Shown here piece by piece: positions 62,175 to 62,566 of a stretch of 62,566 nt of DNA. The DNA is from Deltaproteobacteria bacterium (GTDB lineage: Bacteria; Desulfobacterota; Deferrisomatia; Deferrisomatales; JACRMM01). A model generated the notes under the pieces. The model did no database searches, was not told the origin of the DNA, and worked only from the letters and a program-made list of their open reading frames with translations. Positions within the stretch are counted from its first letter, which is position 1, and each line of letters begins with the position of its first letter. Position numbers and translations under genes: made by a program. The stretch spans positions 1-62,566 of the forward strand of contig JACRMM010000051.1 of the NCBI GenBank assembly GCA_016214985.1, read 5' to 3'.

Positions 62175-62566
62175 TCGCCCACCTCCCCTTGTCGCCGACA
62201 CAATTGCTTGCTTCAACAACTGCTGCGCCTTCGCGAGGTCGCAACTGGATGCGCTGCCGCATGAAGTCATGGGTTGCCCGATCACTTGGTCGCGCCGGCC
62301 CAGAATGAGGGACGCAAGCGACGCCCTAGCTAGGACAATGAAATGCACGGTACCCCTCACCAGCGCCGACCGGAAGGGCACCGAGGCCAACATATTGATC
62401 CTATACGCCTTGTTCCATTTCCGCGAACGAATCGAGTTGTATCCGGAGTGCCGGCGAGACGAGGCCGAGGGACGAGCGCCACGGCTTGGTCTACGCCGTC
62501 AGACCGGGAGCAGCGAGGGCCGGCAGTCCGGATACAACCTGTTGAACGGAGCCGCGTGACCGATGC
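62175..62566. repeat. Right edge with 20-bp inverted repeat
   Basis: No gene is convincing in the last 392 bp. GTTGTATCCGGAGTGCCGGC (62436-62455) and its reverse complement with one mismatch (62519-62538) enclose 63 bases. The pattern is not an attC site (core order is wrong). It marks the change back to high-GC sequence and may be the end of the AT-rich insert or another REP-like element. Confidence 0.6.

Noticed and set aside
62436..62538. Integron attC site
   Set aside because: The GTT and AAC cores are in the wrong order for R' and R'' boxes, and there is no integrase or cassette.
62110..62559. 149-codon + strand frame at the right edge
   Set aside because: It overlaps the start of the BNR-repeat gene, shows no motif and crosses the inverted repeat.

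Overview
The window looks like chromosome of a high-GC Gram-negative bacterium, most plausibly a deltaproteobacterium of the Desulfuromonadota type. That is an inference from the rel-rpoZ-gmk-guaA-guaB order, the many PAS/HDOD/HD-GYP proteins, the OFA-type transporter and the short Cys4 tails on signalling proteins; no 16S gene is present.

Layout. (1) 1-4032: the right part of an integrative element, with a P4-type primase fragment, small phage-like ORFs and three small lipoproteins, two of them overlapping paralogues. It ends against the 3' end of a tRNA-Thr(CGT) gene read leftward, the usual target of such elements. (2) 4.1-47.5 kb: a signalling island almost free of metabolic genes. It holds two HDOD proteins, a HisKA/transporter fusion beside an NtrC-type two-component pair, several hybrid kinases and two HD-GYP proteins. 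It also holds a five-gene H-NOX cluster (HD-GYP regulator, Cache/PAS sensor, H-NOX, hybrid kinase, Cys4 response regulator), a split system made of an NMT1/THI5-like binding lipoprotein, sensor kinase and regulators, further PAS/GAF kinases, and a giant CheR-PAS-GAF-kinase of about 1829 residues. Small HEPN/MNT pairs, a Uma2 nuclease, REP-like palindromes and two PAS-gene relics lie between the blocks. (3) 48.8-54.9 kb: leftward housekeeping genes rel, rpoZ, gmk, guaA and guaB. (4) 55.0-58.0 kb: a cold-shock gene with a clear promoter and terminator, then a leftward set of PHP phosphoesterase, BamB-like lipoprotein and TerB-DnaJ protein. (5) 58.35-59.43 kb: an IS200-like (REP-associated) transposase between inverted ends. 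(6) 59.5-62.4 kb: markedly AT-rich DNA with an exported BNR-repeat protein and a small lipoprotein, bounded on the right by a 20-bp inverted repeat; this looks foreign.

How the genes work together. Only one signalling protein in the island, the NtrC-type regulator at 9096-10481, has a recognisable DNA-binding domain. The rest would act through phosphotransfer, c-di-GMP hydrolysis (HD-GYP), HDOD proteins, CheR-like methylation or unknown Cys4 tails. The H-NOX cluster is the most coherent candidate system: gas sensing by H-NOX, a kinase whose N-terminus resembles the H-NOX-associated domain, and an HD-GYP output. The DHp domain joined to an MFS transporter is the most unusual single protein.
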